DNA of 64,000 nucleotides. Source: Bacteroidota bacterium (GTDB lineage: Bacteria; Bacteroidota; Bacteroidia; Bacteroidales; SKPS01). The notes under the pieces were generated by a model. That model searched no databases. It was not told the origin of the DNA and was given only the letters and a program-made list of their open reading frames with translations. The stretch covers positions 1 through 64,000 of the forward strand of contig JAKLII010000009.1 of assembly GCA_022709695.1 (NCBI GenBank), given 5' to 3'. This document shows, piece after piece, positions 51,456 through 60,172 of this stretch. The position numbers and the translations under genes are program-made. Within the stretch, counting starts at the first letter, position 1. The number at the start of each line of letters is the position of its first letter.

Positions 51456-53540
51456 ATGAAAAAGATGCTTATTCTGGCAGCCCTTGCAGTGGCAGCCCTG
51501 TCGTTTTCGGGATGTAAAAAAGTTGCAGATTATCCGCTGCATCCGGAAATCAACACCGATTCATTACCCGAAACCATGACCGCAGAGCTCTTATGGAAAC
51601 TGGGGAGGGTAACGGAGCCGCAGGTTTCGCCCGACGGCAAACTGGTGCTGTATGGGGTTACCTGGTACAAGGCTGAGGACAACAAAGGGAACCGCGACCT
51701 GTATCTGGTGGAAACCGCCAACCCTGCAAAAGTGAAGAGGATTACAATGACCGATGTATCGGAGCAGAATGCACGCTGGCGCCCCGACGGCAAAAAGATC
51801 GGGTTTCTGGCACCAAACGACAGCGGCATCGTTCAGTTGTATGAAATAAATCCTGATGGCAGTGGCCTCAGGATCCTGACGGGATTCAAAGAGAGTGTTT
51901 CCGGGTTCTCCTATTCCCCCGACGGTACCAACATCCTGTACACCATGGATATTAAACTTGACAAGGAGTGCACTGATGTGTATCCTGACCTGCCCGGATC
52001 CAATGCCATGATGATCGATAACCTGATGTACCGCCACTGGGATCATTGGCACGATTACCGTTACAGCCACATCTTCATTGCCCCGTACAATGCAGATGGC
52101 ATCACTGCGGGAAGGGATATTATGGAAGGAGAACCCTACGACTGCCCCATGGTCCCGACCGGAGGGATGGAGCAGATCAACTGGAGCCCCGATGGTAAAA
52201 AAGTGGCCTATACCTGTAAAAAAGTTTCCGGAAAAGAGTATGCCCTCAGCACCAACAGTGAAATATACCTCTATTACCTGGCTACCGGCAAAACCGAGTT
52301 GCTGAGCAAAGGGGGATTCGACGGGTACGACCACAACCCGGTTTTCAGCCCCGATGGCAATTACATTGCATGGCGCAGCATGGAAACCCCGGGTTTCGAA
52401 GCCGACAAAACCCGGCTTATCCTCTACTCATTCACTGATGGACAGACCCGTGACCTGACGCTCGACTTCGACCAGTCGACCGACAACTATGTGTGGAGCA
52501 AAAAGGGCGATAAGATCTTTTTCATCAGCGGCATCGAAGCTACCTATCATGTGTACAGCGTTACCGTCTCCACGGCAGAAATCACCAGGCTCACCACCGG
52601 CGCCTTCGATTATACCGACCTTGTGCTGGCCGGAGACCGGCTGGTAGGCAGCCGGATGGACCATGCCAACCCGTCGGAACTGTTTACCATTGCCTCCGAT
52701 GGCACCCAGAAACAGCTCACTACCACCAACAAACACATCCTCGACCATATCAGGCCCGCCAGATCGGTAGCCCGCTGGATCAAAACCACCGACGGAAAAA
52801 TGATGCACACATGGGTGATCCTCCCGCCGCTGTTCGATTCCACCAAAACCTATCCGGCGATACTCTATTGCCAGGGGGGGCCGCAGAGTGCGGTAAGCCA
52901 GTTTTTCTCATTCCGCTGGAACTTCCAGATCATGGCGGCCCACGGATATGTGGTGATAGCCCCGAACCGGAGGGGATTACCCACCTTCGGACAGGAGTGG
53001 AACGATCAGATCAGCGGTGATTATGGCGGACAGAATATGCAGGATTATCTCTCAGCAATTGATGAGGTTTCGAAGGAAAAATGGGTCGACAACAAGCGGC
53101 TGGGGGCTGTGGGGGCCAGCTATGGCGCGTTCTCGGTTTACTGGCTCGCCGGAAATCACCAGAACCGCTTCAAGGCGTTCATTGCCCATAACGGGATGTT
53201 CAACCTCGAAAGCATGTACGGCTCTACAGAAGAATATTTCTTCGTGAACCATGACCTCGGCGGCCCGTACTGGGACCCGGCTGCCAAAAAAAGCTATGAT
53301 GCCTCGCCACACAGGTTTGTGAAAAACTGGAACACCCCTATCATGATCGTGGCCGGCGGATACGACTTCAGGATCCCCTATACCCAGGGAATGGAAGCCT
53401 TTAATGCCGCCCAGCTGCTCGGTGTACCCTCAAAGCTGCTCTTCTTCCCCGAAGAATCGCACTTTGTGCTGAAACCCCAGAACAGCATCCTGTGGCAACG
53501 TGAGTTCTTCGGATGGCTGGATAAGTACCTGAAGAATTAG
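51456..53540 (+). CDS. S9-family prolyl oligopeptidase-like lipoprotein
   Basis: 694 aa. Lipoprotein signal with Cys in LSFSGCKK. Residues about 50-420: beta-propeller with TolB/WD-like repeats (SPDGKLVLYGVTW, RPDGKKIGFLAPND, SPDGTNILYTMD); about 430-694: alpha/beta-hydrolase peptidase domain with Ser about 554 (GASYGAFS), Asp in GGYDFRIPY and His about 668 in EESHFV. Dipeptidyl-peptidase IV/acylaminoacyl-peptidase type, acting on peptides at the cell surface or periplasm. The TAG stop is part of an AGTTAGG array. Confidence 0.93.
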   Translation: MKKMLILAALAVAALSFSGCKKVADYPLHPEINTDSLPETMTAELLWKLGRVTEPQVSPDGKLVLYGVTWYKAEDNKGNRDLYLVETANPAKVKRITMTDVSEQNARWRPDGKKIGFLAPNDSGIVQLYEINPDGSGLRILTGFKESVSGFSYSPDGTNILYTMDIKLDKECTDVYPDLPGSNAMMIDNLMYRHWDHWHDYRYSHIFIAPYNADGITAGRDIMEGEPYDCPMVPTGGMEQINWSPDGKKVAYTCKKVSGKEYALSTNSEIYLYYLATGKTELLSKGGFDGYDHNPVFSPDGNYIAWRSMETPGFEADKTRLILYSFTDGQTRDLTLDFDQSTDNYVWSKKGDKIFFISGIEATYHVYSVTVSTAEITRLTTGAFDYTDLVLAGDRLVGSRMDHANPSELFTIASDGTQKQLTTTNKHILDHIRPARSVARWIKTTDGKMMHTWVILPPLFDSTKTYPAILYCQGGPQSAVSQFFSFRWNFQIMAAHGYVVIAPNRRGLPTFGQEWNDQISGDYGGQNMQDYLSAIDEVSKEKWVDNKRLGAVGASYGAFSVYWLAGNHQNRFKAFIAHNGMFNLESMYGSTEEYFFVNHDLGGPYWDPAAKKSYDASPHRFVKNWNTPIMIVAGGYDFRIPYTQGMEAFNAAQLLGVPSKLLFFPEESHFVLKPQNSILWQREFFGWLDKYLKN

Positions 53541-53576
53541 GAGTTAGGAGTTAGGAGTTAGGAGTTAGGAGTTAAA
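53538..53576. repeat. AGTTAGG heptamer array starting on the S9 peptidase stop
   Basis: Five units beginning at the TAG stop (53538-53540). Confidence 0.95.
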
Positions 53577-53580
53577 GTTT

Positions 53581-53772
53581 AACCCCGCAGGGGTGTCATT
53601 ATTATAGGTTGAGGAGGTTTATGATGTTGATTTTAAACCCCGCAGGGGTGACATTATTATAGGTTGGGGAGGTTTAAGATGTTGATTTTTAACCCCGCAG
53701 GGGTGACATTATTATAGGTTGGGGAGGTTTAAGATGTTGATTTTTAACCCCGCAGGGGTGACATTATTATAG
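53581..53772. repeat. 55-bp tandem repeat with CCCCGCAGGGG palindrome
   Basis: Units start at 53581, 53636, 53691 and 53746 (exact 55-base period; the last is partial, about 27 bases). Each carries AACCCCGCAGGGGTGWCATT ATTATAGGTT. Copy 1 differs most (GTC, GAGG, TATGATG); copies 2 and 3 are almost identical. The palindrome can form a hairpin in each copy. Confidence 0.93.
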
Positions 53773-53807
53773 ATTTTGATTTACAATCAATTATAAGAAA
53801 TAATTTT

Positions 53808-54269
53808 ATGATAAAAAGAAGGATTTTTATTGGAGCAGCCGGGGCAATGGTTGTTCTGGCAGGAATGATGGCCATGACAGGCTGCAAGGAGGAGCCTGTA
53901 CCTGAAGTTGATTTTCTGAAATGCAAGATCGAAGGAGTGGCCTGGGAAGCCAACAAATCGCTGAGTGCCAATATGGACCAGGGGATTCTGATCCTGAACG
54001 GTGTAAATGCGGCCAATGACACCCTCAGATTCCTGATGCAGGATCATCAACCGGGTACCTGGCCGGTGAAAAACATCCAGAATATCATCGTTTACCTAAA
54101 AAATGGAAAAACCTATGTGCCTCTGAATTCGGCAGATGCGGCACTTACTATCACCTCCCACGATGCTGCAGCAAAAGTCGTGAAAGGGACATTCTATTAC
54201 ACTGCTGACGATGGTGCAGGCAACTGGCTGGTGATAACCGGCGGAGAATTTCGCTGCACCTACCCCTGA
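53808..54269 (+). CDS. small lipoprotein (DUF6252-like)
   Basis: 153 aa. Lipoprotein signal with Cys26 (GMMAMTGCKEE), then one compact domain starting FLKCKIEGVAWEANKSLSAN and ending GGEFRCTYP. This pattern resembles DUF6252-type Bacteroidota lipoproteins. Function unknown, probably envelope-anchored. It is a single gene after the 55-bp tandem repeat. Confidence 0.7.
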   Translation: MIKRRIFIGAAGAMVVLAGMMAMTGCKEEPVPEVDFLKCKIEGVAWEANKSLSANMDQGILILNGVNAANDTLRFLMQDHQPGTWPVKNIQNIIVYLKNGKTYVPLNSADAALTITSHDAAAKVVKGTFYYTADDGAGNWLVITGGEFRCTYP

Positions 54270-54408
54270 TGAAGCAGCAAACGGTACAGCTGAGGCGATA
54301 AACGGATACAAGTCCTGCATCCTGACGATATTGCATTCCGTTCCATACCACATACTGACTTACAGGTTACCTTTTCTTGATGGGGGCTGTTTCCGGTCAG
54401 GGGCATTG

Positions 54409-54416
54409 TAGTTTTG
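54409..54416 (+). promoter_or_regulatory. TAnnTTTG -7 box for the plug-domain gene
   Basis: TAGTTTTG, 25 bases before the ATG at 54442. Confidence 0.55.
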
Positions 54417-54441
54417 AATCATAACCAAAACTTCAAACGCC

Positions 54442-55248
54442 ATGAAAAAGCTCATCCTCTCCCTTGTCCTGCTGTTCGCAGCCTCCACCCTGCTGGTTGC
54501 CCAGGGAACCATTAAAGGCAATGTAAAAGCCGTAATGCGATCGGGTGGAACCGACAGCACTTTCTCCTTACCGGGAATAGAAGTGTACGTGATGTCGGGG
54601 AGTTCCAGGATCAACACCTATACCAATGCCCTTGGGGATTTCACCCTGAAACCCCTTGAACCGGGCAGTTACAATGTTGTCATCAACAATATTAATATCG
54701 ACACGATGATTCTGGTGGATATCAGGGTTACCGGCAATTCAATAGCATTTATGAAAGATGTGACGGTTCCTTTTGGCCGTACCTATAAAACCGTTGTCAT
54801 AAGGCCTGATGCCCCTCTCAAGGATGAAAATCCCTCCAAGGAGAAACTTAAGCCAGATCAGATCAAGCAGATTGCCGATAAAACCAACCTCAATACCTTA
54901 ATTGCAGCTATGACCGCCGGGGTGTATGTAAGTGAAGACGGGAAGCAGATCTCCTTCAAGGGAGCCAGACTGGGGGATGTGCTGTATATTGTGGATGATG
55001 TACGGATGCGTGGGAGTGAAATGTCGGTTCCGTCGGGGTCTATTGCCAGTCTGAATAGCTACAACGGCGGTGCTCCGGCCCGGTACGGCGATTTTATGGG
55101 CGGGGTTGTGGTGGTGGAAACCATGAGCTATTTCGACTGGGAGAACCAGCAGATCGTTCGTGAGCTGATTGCAGCAAAGGAAAAGGAAGCCGCTATGGAA
55201 CAGGAAGCTTTCAGAGAATCGTTAAAAAACAAAGAAGAGCAGAAATAA
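54442..55248 (+). CDS. stand-alone CarboxypepD_reg + TonB plug-domain protein
   Basis: 268 aa. Signal peptide (LILSLVLLFAASTLLVAQ), a CarboxypepD_reg-like domain (about 22-110; LPGIEVYVMSGSSRINTYTN ... LKPLEPGSYNVVI), then a TonB-receptor plug domain (about 125-225; VYVSEDGKQISFKGARLGDV ... NGGAPARYGDFMGGVVVVE). The beta barrel is missing and the protein ends in a charged coiled-coil-like tail. It is periplasmic or outer-membrane associated; it cannot transport by itself. It is followed by an orphan gene after 21 bases. Confidence 0.8.
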   Translation: MKKLILSLVLLFAASTLLVAQGTIKGNVKAVMRSGGTDSTFSLPGIEVYVMSGSSRINTYTNALGDFTLKPLEPGSYNVVINNINIDTMILVDIRVTGNSIAFMKDVTVPFGRTYKTVVIRPDAPLKDENPSKEKLKPDQIKQIADKTNLNTLIAAMTAGVYVSEDGKQISFKGARLGDVLYIVDDVRMRGSEMSVPSGSIASLNSYNGGAPARYGDFMGGVVVVETMSYFDWENQQIVRELIAAKEKEAAMEQEAFRESLKNKEEQK

Positions 55249-55269
55249 CCTGAAATACCGGATGTTGCG

Positions 55270-56541
55270 ATGACCAGAGCAGTACGATATCTTTTGCCTG
55301 TCATGGTTTTGGCCTGGGCCGAAGCCATGACAGCGCAGCAGGTGGTAACCGTCTGGGCTTTCGACGCGGAGTCCGGTAAACCGGTGACCCATGTCACTGT
55401 AAGGTCCGCCGACGGCAGGGTGCTGGCTTCCACCAGCGAAAGCGGCTCGGCAAAAGTGGTGCAACCCGGTGCCATCAGCCCTGTCACACTTACCCATACC
55501 GCATACAGAGATACCACTGTTAAGGTTGACCGAAACGCTGCCTCCATGCGGGTGAACCTTACCCCACGGCTGAATCAGCTTAAAACGTTTACCCTGACGG
55601 CGCTTCCATCGCCTCTGCTTCCCGAAAAACCCTGGTATATCACCTCTTATGTCCACTGCAACGCAGGGTTACTGCTGTTTGCCGTGCCCCGGAAAAAACT
55701 TTCAAAACGGAGCCTTTACCTGGTGAATGAAGAAGGAACCGTCAAGGCCACCCTCCCGTGGCTTCACCAGGGAACCCTCTGGGTGGATGCTGCCGGGGAT
55801 GTGTGGTTCAAGGGTACCCAATCGGCTACGCTCCTTGAGGTTGAACCGGAAAAAATCGCTGTCACTGACCTCTCGGTTCCCCTGGAGGAGTTCGAAACCG
55901 GGATCGCCAGAATTGAGCTGTCCTCCGGTGATGACTACTTTTTCCGTCACCTCACCGCAGATAATCAGCAGGCCGACTTCTATCATTACAACCACCTGTC
56001 AGACAGCTGCAAAATGTTCTTTTCCACTGCCGATCCGCTAGGCATGAAGCTCAGGGAGACCAGGGATATCTTTGAAACCAACGCGTTTGAAAGAAGGTTC
56101 GGGGAGATGTGCTTCTTCAGGCCGGTTGCCGTTCACATGGTGCATTTCCAAAACCATCTGGTGATGGTGAATTATGCACAGGACGAAATTTTGCACTTCG
56201 ATACCACCCTGAAAATCAATACCCCTGCCATCCCCATCGGATATCACAAGGACAGGTATTTCAAACGGCAGTGCATCTATGACACGAAGATGGAAAAATA
56301 CTACGTGCTGTTTGAAAAGGATGGGGTAATGACGTTGCAGGAGATAAATCTGCTAACCGGAGAATCCGGTATGCACCTCACCCTTCCCGATTTCCCATAT
56401 ACCGGTGATATTTCCGTGCACAACGGAATCCTCTGGTTTCTTTACGATGACCAGAGCGAAAGGGGGTACCAGAGGATCTACCGGCTGCCCTTACCGGGAA
56501 CAGAAAAAGAAACCGGACCAGAGATGGCCACCGTCCGGTGA
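55270..56541 (+). CDS. exported protein with CarboxypepD_reg-like domain and propeller-like region
   Basis: 423 aa. Signal peptide (YLLPVMVLAWAEAMTA), a CarboxypepD_reg-like domain (about 20-105; WAFDAESGKPVTHVTVRSAD), then strand-rich repeats resembling a six-bladed propeller (KSLYLVNEEGTVKA-like, TLWVDAAGDVWFKGTQS, GILWFLYDDQSERGYQRIYR). I recognise no exact family. The close spacing to the plug gene suggests a joint function. No catalytic motif seen. Confidence 0.65.
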   Translation: MTRAVRYLLPVMVLAWAEAMTAQQVVTVWAFDAESGKPVTHVTVRSADGRVLASTSESGSAKVVQPGAISPVTLTHTAYRDTTVKVDRNAASMRVNLTPRLNQLKTFTLTALPSPLLPEKPWYITSYVHCNAGLLLFAVPRKKLSKRSLYLVNEEGTVKATLPWLHQGTLWVDAAGDVWFKGTQSATLLEVEPEKIAVTDLSVPLEEFETGIARIELSSGDDYFFRHLTADNQQADFYHYNHLSDSCKMFFSTADPLGMKLRETRDIFETNAFERRFGEMCFFRPVAVHMVHFQNHLVMVNYAQDEILHFDTTLKINTPAIPIGYHKDRYFKRQCIYDTKMEKYYVLFEKDGVMTLQEINLLTGESGMHLTLPDFPYTGDISVHNGILWFLYDDQSERGYQRIYRLPLPGTEKETGPEMATVR

Positions 56542-56625
56542 AGAGGTCATACCTGATCGTACGTGATTTTTTCTTCCATGAAACCAACTTTTTCGAAAAC
56601 AGTTGCATAAATTCATATAACAAGG

Positions 56626-56633
56626 TATCTTTG
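56626..56633 (+). promoter_or_regulatory. TAnnTTTG -7 box for the hypothetical lipoprotein
   Basis: TATCTTTG, 23 bases before the ATG at 56657. Confidence 0.6.
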
Positions 56634-56656
56634 GAGACTGAAGAAAAGTGCCAGAG

Positions 56657-57313
56657 ATGTTGCTGCAAAAATTTATCAGAGGTTGTATTTTCGGTTTATC
56701 CGGGGTTTTTCTGATTACCGGGTGTAAAAGTTCCGATGAGGATGTGCTGAGAAAGATCTCTGCCTCCGATGGCAGCATTGCTGCGGAGATGTTTCTGAAA
56801 ACGGACTCTGCGATTCATTTCTGGAAGATCCGGGAGATGCCCGGCCGGTCGACCCTGCTGCTTCAGGAAGGGACCCTCGGGGAACCCGGCAGGGACTACG
56901 AAATATCGGCGCCGGATCCCAAAAAGCTTGATAAAGAAGCCATCCGCATTGCCAGAGAGGTACTGGACAAGGGTTTCCGAACCTTCGGGCCGGATTCCTA
57001 CAGCCAGATTATCATTCAGACTGACACCACGTACTGGGGCCCTGTTACCGACCTCGACAAACTGGCCATGATGGAGGACCTCTTTAACCGTGCCCTCACC
57101 ACCACAGGGAACGGCAAATGTACCGGGAGCGACATTGGCAGCAAGGTCAGCTTTTACGCCATGGTGTTCGATGCTGAGGTAGCTGCCCGCACCCTCCTCA
57201 AAGCGCTGCGGGACAACGGGACGGATTTGCCGGTGGTGATCGCGGTTGAAAAAGGTACCGACATCCGGGTCATCTGGCCCGAAAACTTCCACGGGGATTT
57301 TTCGCTGCTGTAG
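56657..57313 (+). CDS. hypothetical lipoprotein
   Basis: About 218 aa from the ATG at 56657 (MLLQKFIRGCIFGLSGVFLI); a start three codons upstream is possible. Lipobox ITGCKSS. The mature protein is alpha/beta with no recognised family; one conserved-looking core is FGPDSYSQIIIQTDTTYWGP. Probably envelope-anchored; function unknown. Own promoter. Convergent with the next gene (17 bases between stops). Confidence 0.7.
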   Translation: MLLQKFIRGCIFGLSGVFLITGCKSSDEDVLRKISASDGSIAAEMFLKTDSAIHFWKIREMPGRSTLLLQEGTLGEPGRDYEISAPDPKKLDKEAIRIAREVLDKGFRTFGPDSYSQIIIQTDTTYWGPVTDLDKLAMMEDLFNRALTTTGNGKCTGSDIGSKVSFYAMVFDAEVAARTLLKALRDNGTDLPVVIAVEKGTDIRVIWPENFHGDFSLL

Positions 57314-57330
57314 CCGAATATCCGCCGGCA

Positions 57331-57873
57331 TCAGCCGCCGGTCCCGGTAAAATACTGATCTTTTTCGCCAAACAGGATGTTAAAGCTGGTGAGGCTCCCG
57401 TAGATCCTTGTAATGTACTGCTGCATATTCACCTTATCCTCATCTGTAAGCTTCTGATGGCTGTTGATGTTTTGTTCCAGCACCCTGAGGCGATCGCGCA
57501 GCATGACGATTTTATGAAAGAACACTTCAATGGGTATCTCCTTGGCTTTCAAATCCTTGTTGGCTGGCTGCAGGATCATTGTGCCACCCAGCCAACGCTC
57601 GCCCAGGGGCACAGTTTCCTGCAGGGCACCTGAGCGGTCGAGCACTGCTTCCACCGCTTCCAGCAACATCTTTACGCTGATGGGCTGTGCGGCATCAGTC
57701 GCTTCCTCTGCCACCTCCCCGATCACCGTGGCCTGAAACCGGTTTTTGTTGAACTGCAGTTTCCCGCCCCGTTCAAAGAGCACATCATACGTGGAAACAC
57801 CTGCTCCGATGATGACGCCTTCACCATATTTCTCGTGGTCGATACGGGTACCAACCGTAAATTCCTTTTCCAT
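57331..57873 (-). CDS. hypothetical protein with Tudor-like N-terminus
   Basis: 180 aa. Residues 1-50 (VGTRIDHEKYGEGVIIGAGV) resemble the SH3/Tudor-like fold found at the C-terminus of UvrD/PcrA helicases; the rest is helical (NINSHQKLTDEDKVNMQQYI). Likely a Bacteroidota-specific protein; nucleic-acid or RNA polymerase binding is a guess from the fold only. Own variant promoter. Confidence 0.65.
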   Translation of the reverse strand: MEKEFTVGTRIDHEKYGEGVIIGAGVSTYDVLFERGGKLQFNKNRFQATVIGEVAEEATDAAQPISVKMLLEAVEAVLDRSGALQETVPLGERWLGGTMILQPANKDLKAKEIPIEVFFHKIVMLRDRLRVLEQNINSHQKLTDEDKVNMQQYITRIYGSLTSFNILFGEKDQYFTGTGG

Positions 57874-57898
57874 CTGTATCCGTATTTAATTCTGAGGG

Positions 57899-57906
57899 CG
57901 AAGATA
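57899..57906 (-). promoter_or_regulatory. TATCTTCG variant -7 box
   Basis: TATCTTCG on the minus strand, 25 bases before the ATG at 57873. Confidence 0.4.
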
Positions 57907-57926
57907 GCAAAAACCTGTGTGATCCT

Positions 57927-58895
57927 TCATTCCGCCAGGACTGAAAGCCGCCTGCACCGCAGCAGCATGGGTTTCCATTCGGGCAACCGGGTCATCGCCC
58001 CCCAGGTTTCTTTGTTTGAGTAAGGGTTCATGATGGCGGAGAAATCAGCAAAGTAAAAATCTGCCAGTCCGCGTGTACCATAACGGGAATAGACAGAATC
58101 GCACAGCATGTAGGTAAAGACAGTTTCCGAGGCCCCTCCTTTCATGGAATCGAGAAAAGCACTGCCACTCCATTTCAGGTAAATCAGGCTGCAATACCGT
58201 TCATAGGTCTCAGGGTCAGGCTTATCAAAAAACACCTTGTATACCGTTGGGTCGCTTTCGAGGTGCCTCAGCAAAAACTTATCCCCCTTTTTTAAAGGCA
58301 TGGATGCATGGATCACCACATCACCGTTAATCATGCTGAAATCCACATCCGTATATTCCTCATACAGGTTCTTATTCTCATAGGGATAACTGATCAGCAA
58401 TCCTTCATCGGACCCGAAGTACTCGCACCACACTTCAACCCCGGAGGTATTGAGTGTTATTCTCTTACAAATCATACCGGTAAAAGGGATTGATACAATG
58501 ATAAGAATAAGGGCCAGCCCCAGCAGCATGTCGCGGGTTCTGACTTTCTCCTCCTTTGCATGGGTTTCCGGATCGGTAGAACGGTAAAAGACCCTCCCAC
58601 CGTAGCCCGTATAGGGGTATGACCGCCGGTTTCCTGGCTGAGCGTAAGTGGTTTGTGGAGCCGGGTTATTGCTTTTATGGGTATACCTGAGGGCATGGTA
58701 ATCGTAACGGGCCCGGCGCTGCGGGTCACTGAGTACTTCGTATGCCTGCTGTATCTGAATGAATTTCGCTGCCGCACCAGGTTCCCGGTTCACATCGGGA
58801 TGGTATTGCTTTGCCAGACGGCGGTAGGCATGGCGCACCTCATCGGCGGAGGCATCCTGCCCGATTTCCAGAACCTGATAGTAGAATGGCAGCAT
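57927..58895 (-). CDS. membrane-anchored J-domain protein
   Basis: 322 aa. N-terminal J-domain (about 3-66) with HPD in [12 protein letters not shown]; a linker; one TM ([20 protein letters not shown], about 145-165); then a large C-terminal domain that I do not recognise. J-domains stimulate DnaK ATPase; the anchor suggests recruitment of DnaK to the inner membrane. There are no zinc fingers, so it is not DnaJ itself. Divergent from trmD. Confidence 0.85.
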   Translation of the reverse strand: MLPFYYQVLEIGQDASADEVRHAYRRLAKQYHPDVNREPGAAAKFIQIQQAYEVLSDPQRRARYDYHALRYTHKSNNPAPQTTYAQPGNRRSYPYTGYGGRVFYRSTDPETHAKEEKVRTRDMLLGLALILIIVSIPFTGMICKRITLNTSGVEVWCEYFGSDEGLLISYPYENKNLYEEYTDVDFSMINGDVVIHASMPLKKGDKFLLRHLESDPTVYKVFFDKPDPETYERYCSLIYLKWSGSAFLDSMKGGASETVFTYMLCDSVYSRYGTRGLADFYFADFSAIMNPYSNKETWGAMTRLPEWKPMLLRCRRLSVLAE

Positions 58896-58902
58896 TGTTC
58901 TG

Positions 58903-58910
58903 CGAAGATA
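58903..58910 (-). promoter_or_regulatory. TATCTTCG variant -7 box for the J-domain gene
   Basis: TATCTTCG on the minus strand, 7 bases before the ATG at 58895. Confidence 0.4.
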
Positions 58911-58940
58911 GGAAAAGGAACAGGAATCGCTACAGAAACG

Positions 58941-58948
58941 TACCTTTG
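58941..58948 (+). promoter_or_regulatory. TAnnTTTG -7 box for trmD
   Basis: TACCTTTG, 15 bases before the ATG at 58964. It excludes the longer in-frame start at 58811, which would also overlap the J-domain gene. Confidence 0.6.
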
Positions 58949-58963
58949 CAAAAAGCTATTGTT

Positions 58964-59644
58964 ATGCGCATCGACCTTATCACTATCCATCCCGAGATTT
59001 TCACCGGACCCCTGACCCAGTCGATTGTGAAGCGGGCCGTGGATAAGGGGATCTGTACCCTGCACCTGCACAACCTGCGCGATTACAGCGTAAACCGTTA
59101 CGGCAGCGTGGATGACTACCCGTACGGCGGTGGCGGAGGCATGGTAATGATGGTGGAGCCAGTGCATCGCTGCATCACCAAGTTGAAGAATGAGCGGGAT
59201 TACGACGAAGTGATCTACACCTCACCGGATGGTGAACTGTTCAGCCAGCCACTGGCCAACAGACTCTCTATGGCGGGGAACCTGATCGTCCTCTGCGGGC
59301 ATTACAAAGGGGTGGATGAGCGGATCCGGGAGCACCTGGTCACCCGCGAGATCAGCATCGGGGATTATGTCCTTACCGGCGGGGAACTGGCTGCAGCCGT
59401 GATGATCGATGCAGTGGTACGGCTTATTCCCGGGGTGCTGGGCGATGAGCAGTCGGCCCTTACCGACAGCTTCCAGGACGGGTTGGTGGCACCGCCGGTG
59501 TACACCCGGCCCGCTGATTACCAGGGGTGGAAGGTACCTGATGTGCTGCTTTCGGGGCACGACCGCGACATCGCCGACTGGCGGCTTGAGCAGGCCATGG
59601 AGCGCACCCGGCTCAGGAGGCCCGGATTGCTGGAAGAATCGTAA
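58964..59644 (+). CDS. trmD: tRNA (guanine-N1)-methyltransferase
   Basis: 226 aa from the ATG at 58964 ([20 protein letters not shown]). SPOUT fold with knot region [20 protein letters not shown] and the linker/C-terminal domain [20 protein letters not shown]. It methylates G37 of tRNAs to prevent frameshifts. trmD is normally followed by rplS; here a PEGA lipoprotein lies between. Confidence 0.96.
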   Translation: MRIDLITIHPEIFTGPLTQSIVKRAVDKGICTLHLHNLRDYSVNRYGSVDDYPYGGGGGMVMMVEPVHRCITKLKNERDYDEVIYTSPDGELFSQPLANRLSMAGNLIVLCGHYKGVDERIREHLVTREISIGDYVLTGGELAAAVMIDAVVRLIPGVLGDEQSALTDSFQDGLVAPPVYTRPADYQGWKVPDVLLSGHDRDIADWRLEQAMERTRLRRPGLLEES

Positions 59645-59675
59645 AAACACATATACCACACAATTACTCTGGCCT

Positions 59676-59683
59676 TATATTTG
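59676..59683 (+). promoter_or_regulatory. TAnnTTTG -7 box for the PEGA lipoprotein
   Basis: TATATTTG, 36 bases before the ATG at 59720. Confidence 0.6.
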
Positions 59684-59719
59684 TAGAAATTGCGCCCCAA
59701 CATTAAAATCCAGAATACC

Positions 59720-60076
59720 ATGAAACAGATTTCCAAATCAATGCGCTGGCTGGCAGTTATGCTGGCTGTTGCCGTGCTGGCCACCAGCTGTGCAAGTACC
59801 ACCCTCATCAACTCCATCCCATCCGGAGCAAAAGTGTATATCGACGGCGAACCCGCAGGCACCACCCCGTTAGCCTATTCCGACCAGAAAATCGTGGGGA
59901 GCTCCACCGAGGTGAAACTGAAAAAGGAAGGATATGAGGATCACAATGTGATCATTACCCGCGATGAGGAGGTGGATGTGGGAGCTTTGATTGCAGGCAT
60001 CCTCTTCTATGTTCCGTTTCTCTGGGTGATGAAATATAAACCGTCGCATACGTACGAGCTGACGCCTGTAAGGTGA
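59720..60076 (+). CDS. PEGA-domain lipoprotein
   Basis: 118 aa from the ATG at 59720 (MKQISKSMRWLAVMLAVAVL). Lipobox LATSCAST, then a PEGA domain (about 30-85; SIPSGAKVYIDGEPAGTTPL ... VKLKKEGYEDHNV) and a C-terminal TM (LIAGILFYVPFLWVM). PEGA domains are found in surface proteins and bind other envelope components. It has its own promoter and sits between trmD and rplS. Confidence 0.85.
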   Translation: MKQISKSMRWLAVMLAVAVLATSCASTTLINSIPSGAKVYIDGEPAGTTPLAYSDQKIVGSSTEVKLKKEGYEDHNVIITRDEEVDVGALIAGILFYVPFLWVMKYKPSHTYELTPVR

Positions 60077-60126
60077 CCTCAGAAAAAAAAGATCAGCAGG
60101 GTGATTGCCGGTTTAAAAAATACCCG

Positions 60127-60134
60127 TATATTTG
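60127..60134 (+). promoter_or_regulatory. TAnnTTTG -7 box for rplS
   Basis: TATATTTG, 38 bases before the ATG at 60173. Confidence 0.6.
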
Positions 60135-60172
60135 CACTCCTTTTTTCGACAATACCCTAACAAACCGGAGAG

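Noticed and set aside
53581-53772. CRISPR array
   Set aside because: The 55-base units follow each other without unique spacers, and there are no cas genes.
58811-58963. Longer N-terminus of TrmD
   Set aside because: It overlaps the J-domain gene and the promoter box; TrmD starts at [10 protein letters not shown].
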